9,366 nucleotides of DNA from NCBI GenBank assembly GCA_902461995.1, contig CABQAA010000060.1, positions 1 to 9,366 of the forward strand, in the 5' to 3' direction. Positions 6,247 to 9,366 of the stretch are shown in pieces. The stretch comes from an uncultured Oscillospiraceae bacterium (GTDB lineage Bacteria; Bacillota; Clostridia; Oscillospirales; Acutalibacteraceae). The position numbers and the translations under genes are program-made. Within the stretch, counting starts at the first letter, position 1. Every line of letters begins with the position of its first letter. The notes below the pieces were generated by a model. That model made no database searches, was not told the origin of the DNA, and was given only the letters and a program-made list of their open reading frames with translations.

Positions 6247-6275
6247 AGTATATCATCGGGCCAGGGAATTGTCAA
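6247..6275 (-). promoter_or_regulatory. Sigma-A promoter of the infC-rpmI-rplT operon
   Basis: On the minus strand, TTGACA (6275-6270) and TATACT (6252-6247) are separated by exactly 17 bp. The -35 is a perfect consensus match and the -10 is one base off. Transcription should begin near 6240, just before the leader. The -35 begins only 3 bp beyond the stop codon of the GNAT gene, and no terminator intervenes, so transcripts of that gene could also run into the leader. Confidence 0.88.
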
Positions 6276-6278
6276 GCG

Positions 6279-7058
6279 CTATTTTTCATTGTCCGGCAAG
6301 GATTCCGGCCGGATATCGTAGGTGACATAGGAGTGGGACACCCGGTAGCCGAGCTTCTCGGCCAGGGCGGCAGAGGCCGGATTGGCCGCGTCCCAGTTCG
6401 GATAGAGCCCCCTGTCGAGGCAGGCGAGGATCAATTTGGCTGCGCAGGCGGACGCGAGACCCTGCCGGCGGCAGTCCTCTCTCGTATCGATCTCAATTTC
6501 GATTCCCCCGCCGTACACGCTGTAGGAGGATGCGCCGGACAGGACCTTCCCCTCTTCGACGGCGACAAATCCGATGCCGTCCCGCTCATACTCCTCAAAG
6601 GTGGCAAATTGGGAGCAGAAATCCCGCCCCCAGGAATCTTTGGCCCAGTCGTACCAGCGCCGCCCGATCGGCTCCAGCCGGATTCCTTCCGGCAGAGCGG
6701 CGGCCATACGCACCAGAGCCTCCCGGTCGAAAACCGGATCCTTCCGGAATGCGATGCGGGTGATTTCCCGGCAGCGGTCCCCGTGGATGGCCCGCAGCCG
6801 CGGACCCCACGCCGCCTCCTTGGGGATGGTGAGCAGACGCCGGGGCAGATGCCGAATCAGCGACTCCGCCCCCGGCGCCAGAGCATCGCCGGCCAGAAAA
6901 ACGAAATCCCCCAGCACAATCTGGGCGCAGGAGGGCGGCAAGGCATCGGCATACGCCTCCCCCATCCGTCCTTCCAGGCAGGAGCGGATCATGGTATCCC
7001 CCATGCCTGCGAACAGCGGGGCGAGCTGTATCCGGTCTGCGGGCATCACGTCCACCAC
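6279..7058 (-). CDS. GNAT-family N-acetyltransferase (ZmaR-like GNAT_acetyltran type)
   Basis: Predicted acetyl-CoA-dependent N-acetyltransferase of 259 residues; the substrate is unknown. Seen: an N-terminal region resembling the GNAT_acetyltran family (LFAGMGDTMIRSCLEGRMG, then QIVLGDFVFLAGD, residues 46-58), a central FCSQFATFEEYERDGIGFVAV stretch covered by residues 147-167, and a C-terminal GNAT fold with EIEIDTREDCRRQGLASACA (187-206), whose RRQGLA is the acetyl-CoA pyrophosphate loop, followed by NWDAANPASAALAEKLGY (221-238). The start is GTG at 7058: AAGGAGG lies 8 bases upstream. A second GTG directly follows, so the start could be one codon later. It is 88 bp downstream of the ABC permease gene and probably transcribed alone or by readthrough. 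Relatives include zwittermicin self-resistance proteins, but most members have no known role. Confidence 0.85.
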   Translation of the reverse strand: MVDVMPADRIQLAPLFAGMGDTMIRSCLEGRMGEAYADALPPSCAQIVLGDFVFLAGDALAPGAESLIRHLPRRLLTIPKEAAWGPRLRAIHGDRCREITRIAFRKDPVFDREALVRMAAALPEGIRLEPIGRRWYDWAKDSWGRDFCSQFATFEEYERDGIGFVAVEEGKVLSGASSYSVYGGGIEIEIDTREDCRRQGLASACAAKLILACLDRGLYPNWDAANPASAALAEKLGYRVSHSYVTYDIRPESLPDNEK

Positions 7059-7096
7059 AGCAGGGGCCTCCTTTTCATGGATTTGGGGGGTGATTT

Positions 7097-7126
7097 ATAA
7101 AATAACGACCACCAAGGGATGGGTGG
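7097..7126 (-). terminator. Weak candidate terminator after the ABC permease gene
   Basis: CCACC (7126-7122) and GGTGG (7113-7109) form a 5-bp stem, plus a closing G-U pair, with an 8-base loop. It is followed by an interrupted U-rich stretch (UCGUUAUUUUAU). It is 20 bp past the permease stop codon. The stem is short, so the call is tentative. The same A+T-rich patch could hold the GNAT gene's promoter, but no spaced -35/-10 pair is evident. Confidence 0.35.
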
Positions 7127-7146
7127 CTGCACACGTATACCTTTCG

Positions 7147-8001
7147 TCACCGGCGCTTGCGGGAGAGGTTCCATACCGCGAGAGGATAGAACACAGCGGC
7201 GGTGCCGAAGAGGATCAGCACGCTCGCATAGGCGGGCAGGAGGGTATCCCCGAAATGGAGCGTCACCCCCATCAGTTCCTCGAACTCCGCTACCGCCGAC
7301 GCGGGCGCGCCGGCGAAGGAGGTCTCCATCGGCCCCGCCATCATCACCTGACGGAACAGGACGGCCGCATGAGAAACCGGGAACAGCTTAACGATCCATC
7401 CGACCGCGTCGGGCAGCTGTCCCACCGGCAGATAGATGCCGGTAACGAAGCCGATAAGAGTTCCCAAAATGGTGCTCGCCGTGGCAAAGGCGTTGGAGCT
7501 GCGGAAAAACGAGACGAGGAACAGTACGAGGGAGGTGTTCGTCAGGGTCGTGAGCAGTACGAGGCCGATCACCTTCAGCAGGACGATCACCCCCAGGAAG
7601 GCGCCGCCTTCGATAAGGATATACCCCTGCACCAGCACGAGGGCGACGAGGGTCATGATGACTCCCACGATAAAAGAGCTGAGGATATAGCCGCCCGCCA
7701 GCCGGCCCCGCCCAATCGGGGAGGAGGCGAAGTCCTTGGTGATATTTTTCGCCTTATCATCCACCATGACAGCGAAGGCGCCCATCGTCGTCGTGACCGA
7801 CGTGACCGCCAGAAGCCCGGCCATGATCCAGGTGTCCATCAGCACCCGCGCCCCGGCCACTCCCTCCAGACTGCCCGTCCAGACATCCCCCAGAAACAGG
7901 GCGTACAGGCCGATGATGATGAACACCGCGAGCAAGGAAAAGAACACCGCGGATTTATCCCGGAAAAACAGCTTGAGGTTTCGTTTGGTAAACCCGATCA
8001 T
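7147..8001 (-). CDS. ABC-2 type exporter, membrane subunit
   Basis: Membrane permease of 284 residues for the ABC exporter formed with the ATPase immediately upstream. Seen: a cytoplasmic basic N-terminus (FTKRNLKLFFRDK) typical of ABC-2/DrrB-like permeases and about six hydrophobic segments at roughly 18-38, 57-79, 102-126, 135-165, 172-192 and 254-277. A longer stretch at about 225-252 between the fifth and sixth is probably a loop, and the C-terminus is basic (NLSRKRR). The frame is open upstream to 8088, but the ATG at 8001-7999 is chosen: AAAGGAG is 8 bases upstream and ATGA overlaps the ATPase stop by 4 bp, a classic sign of translational coupling. The transported substrate is unknown; drug, lipid and peptide exporters all share this architecture. 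Confidence 0.9.
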   Translation of the reverse strand: MIGFTKRNLKLFFRDKSAVFFSLLAVFIIIGLYALFLGDVWTGSLEGVAGARVLMDTWIMAGLLAVTSVTTTMGAFAVMVDDKAKNITKDFASSPIGRGRLAGGYILSSFIVGVIMTLVALVLVQGYILIEGGAFLGVIVLLKVIGLVLLTTLTNTSLVLFLVSFFRSSNAFATASTILGTLIGFVTGIYLPVGQLPDAVGWIVKLFPVSHAAVLFRQVMMAGPMETSFAGAPASAVAEFEELMGVTLHFGDTLLPAYASVLILFGTAAVFYPLAVWNLSRKRR

Positions 8002-8912
8002 TCCCGCAGCTCCTTTCCCGTGATCGCGATAAACGCGTCGTCCATATTGCCGCCGACCACCTCGAAGCTCTCGAGATACGCGCGGCATTCTTCGAGAACC
8101 GGCAGAGCCTCCATGGTGGAGACAAGCGGCACCGTCAGACGGCCGGCTTTTTCCGTGAAGGCGAGCCCGCGGCTGTTCAGAATGCCGCGGACTTTCTCAA
8201 AATCGGAGCATACTAAGGAAAGGGTATCCTTCGTATAGGTCTCCCGCAGCTTCTGGGGCGTGCCTTTCGCGGCGATCTCGCCGCCGTCGAGAACGATGAC
8301 GTAATCGGCCCCGGCCGCCTCCTCCATATAATGGGTGGTCAGGAAAACGGTCATGCCGGTCTCCTTCTGCAGGCGGGTGACGGTTTCCCAGACGCTTTGA
8401 CGGGTCTGCGGATCGAGGCCAGTCGTCGGTTCATCGAGAATCAGGATTTTCGGGGTATGGACGAGCGCCCGGGCGATGTCGCACCGGCGGCGCTGGCCGC
8501 CCGACAGCTTGCCGTACCGCCGGTTCTTCAGGTCCGCCACCCCCGTGACCCGCATGGCCCGCTCAACGGACTCATCGAGCGCCCGTCCGCGGATGCCGTA
8601 AAAGCCGCCCCGGGTGCGGAGGTTTTCCTCCACCGTGAGCAGGCTGTCCAGCAAATTGTCCTGAAACACCACTCCGATCGAGGAACGGATGGCGCCGTCC
8701 TCTTTTCCTAGAACGTGGCCGTCCACCGTTACTTGGCCCCTGTCCGGTTTCAGAAAGGTGCAGATTATGTCAATGGTGGTGGATTTGCCTGCGCCGTTCG
8801 GCCCGAGGAAGGCGAACAGGCGCCCTTGTTCCACATAAAATGAGAGGCCTTTCACAGCGTGCACGTCGCCGTAAGATTTGTGAAGATCGGTCACATTGAT
8901 GATCGTGTTCAA
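7998..8912 (-). CDS. ABC transporter ATP-binding protein (DrrA-like)
   Basis: ATPase subunit (304 residues) that powers the ABC-2 exporter encoded downstream. Seen: A-loop Tyr in HKSYGD (residues 11-16), Walker A GPNGAGKST (37-45), Q-loop VVFQDN with Q84, signature LSGGQ (136-140), Walker B ILILDE with catalytic E161, D-loop GLDPQT, and switch His H194 in TTHYMEEA. Residues after about 225 form the accessory C-terminal domain common in DrrA-type exporters, ending in MDDAFIAITGKELRE. The start is TTG at 8912-8910, with AGGAGG 6 bases upstream; no ATG is in frame before the Walker A motif. It lies 28 bp after the peptidase gene, so the peptidase, ATPase and permease probably share one transcript. 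Importers are excluded by the DrrA-like domain order and lack of a binding-protein gene. Confidence 0.95.
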   Translation of the reverse strand: MNTIINVTDLHKSYGDVHAVKGLSFYVEQGRLFAFLGPNGAGKSTTIDIICTFLKPDRGQVTVDGHVLGKEDGAIRSSIGVVFQDNLLDSLLTVEENLRTRGGFYGIRGRALDESVERAMRVTGVADLKNRRYGKLSGGQRRRCDIARALVHTPKILILDEPTTGLDPQTRQSVWETVTRLQKETGMTVFLTTHYMEEAAGADYVIVLDGGEIAAKGTPQKLRETYTKDTLSLVCSDFEKVRGILNSRGLAFTEKAGRLTVPLVSTMEALPVLEECRAYLESFEVVGGNMDDAFIAITGKELRE

Positions 8913-8940
8913 CGTATTCCTCCTAATCTCTGTCTCCTCA

Positions 8941-9366
8941 TCAGCCTTTTTCCTGGAGGTATTCCTCCAGGGTCAGATGACGGCGCATGATTTCCTCCGC
9001 GTGCTCCCGCCCCACATAGCGGTAGTGCCAGGGTTCGTAGCTCACGCCGGTGATCGCCTGCTTCTCCTTGGGATACCGGATAATAAAACCGTATTCCGCG
9101 CAGTGCTCCTGCAGCCAGGCGAACGCGGCGGTTTGATCGAAGGATTCCCGCAGCGACCAGTCGCCGTTCTGAATCATATCGATGGCAAGGCCGAGGTTGT
9201 GCTCGCTTGTGTAGGGGGCGGCGATGGTCTCGAGCGCTTTTTTTCGGGCCTCTTCCCGGCTGTAGCCCTTCTTCATGTAATCGTTTATCTTGTTTTCCAG
9301 ATTGGACGCCGACCTCTCGGGTGTGCGGAAGAGATACCCCGCCCGAAGCCCGGTGTCCTTTGCCGC
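8941..9366 (-). CDS. VanY/M15B-type zinc D,D-carboxypeptidase (5' end outside the window)
   Basis: C-terminal 141 residues of a peptidase of the M15B family, which removes the terminal D-Ala (or cuts D,D- or L,D-bonds) of peptidoglycan stem peptides outside the membrane. Numbering from the window edge, seen: the zinc motif SEHNLGLAID (54-63) with ligands H56 and D63, and the C-terminal EPWHYRY with catalytic E111 and zinc ligand H114. All three zinc ligands and the catalytic Glu are present, so it looks active. An ATG at 9276 is internal: upstream codons continue in frame with family-like sequence (AAKDTGLRAGYLFRT) to the edge. That region is less canonical than the usual GYRSxxxQ block. A signal peptide or membrane anchor would lie outside the window. 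Not necessarily a vancomycin-resistance VanY; housekeeping paralogs are common in clostridia. Confidence 0.88.
   Translation of the reverse strand, partial: AAKDTGLRAGYLFRTPERSASNLENKINDYMKKGYSREEARKKALETIAAPYTSEHNLGLAIDMIQNGDWSLRESFDQTAAFAWLQEHCAEYGFIIRYPKEKQAITGVSYEPWHYRYVGREHAEEIMRRHLTLEEYLQEKG

Noticed and set aside
6574..8238. A long plus-strand open frame of 554 codons
   Set aside because: It runs antisense to the GNAT gene, the ABC permease and part of the ATPase, all of which have clear family motifs. Its product is low-complexity, rich in Arg, Gln, His and Ser, as expected from the antisense of GC-rich genes, and it has no recognisable domain.
1..9366. CRISPR array, tRNA or rRNA genes, transposase or phage genes
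   Set aside because: I saw no regularly spaced direct repeats, no tRNA-like cloverleaf arms with a CCA end or TTCGANTC T-loop, no transposase motifs and no terminal inverted repeats of an insertion sequence.

Overview
The window looks like a moderately high-GC member of the Firmicutes (Bacillota), probably a clostridial gut-type lineage (Oscillospiraceae-like). This is inferred from three things: strong GGAGG ribosome binding sites with frequent GTG/TTG starts, the Firmicutes-style dprA-topA-trmFO order, and an infC-rpmI-rplT operon with a long 5' leader ending in a transcription attenuator. No rRNA is present, so the lineage is not proven. Every supported gene lies on the minus strand, so the biological order runs from high to low coordinates. 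The gene density and content are those of a core chromosomal region.

Layout in transcription order. (1) 9366-7147: the 3' part of a zinc D,D-peptidase of the VanY/M15B type, then a DrrA-like ABC ATPase (TTG start), then its ABC-2 permease. ATPase and permease overlap by 4 bp, so this is a likely envelope or export operon. (2) 7058-6279: a stand-alone GNAT acetyltransferase of the ZmaR-like GNAT_acetyltran type. (3) 6275-4897: a near-consensus sigma-A promoter (TTGACA, 17 bp, TATACT) starting 3 bp past the GNAT stop. It is followed by a ~165-nt leader with an antiterminator/terminator pair, then infC, rpmI and rplT, closed by an intrinsic terminator. (4) 4812-3970: a SpoU/TrmH-family rRNA 2'-O-methyltransferase. 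(5) 3878-1: dprA, topA and the start of trmFO, a conserved Firmicutes trio for DNA uptake/recombination, DNA topology and tRNA methylation.

The most interesting point is control of IF3 production. The infC reading frame has no ATG, GTG or TTG at a usable distance from its strong Shine-Dalgarno. The codon at the right position is ATC (AUC), which would let IF3 repress its own translation. Upstream, the leader carries a 10-bp terminator hairpin whose 5' arm can pair instead with an earlier leader segment, as expected for L20-dependent attenuation. The operon therefore appears to be controlled at both transcription (L20) and translation (IF3).

I did not find a clearly new biological system. The VanY-like peptidase with its adjacent ABC exporter and GNAT gene is the only accessory-looking cluster, and its substrate cannot be read from sequence. 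Several intergenic inverted repeats are reported with low confidence.
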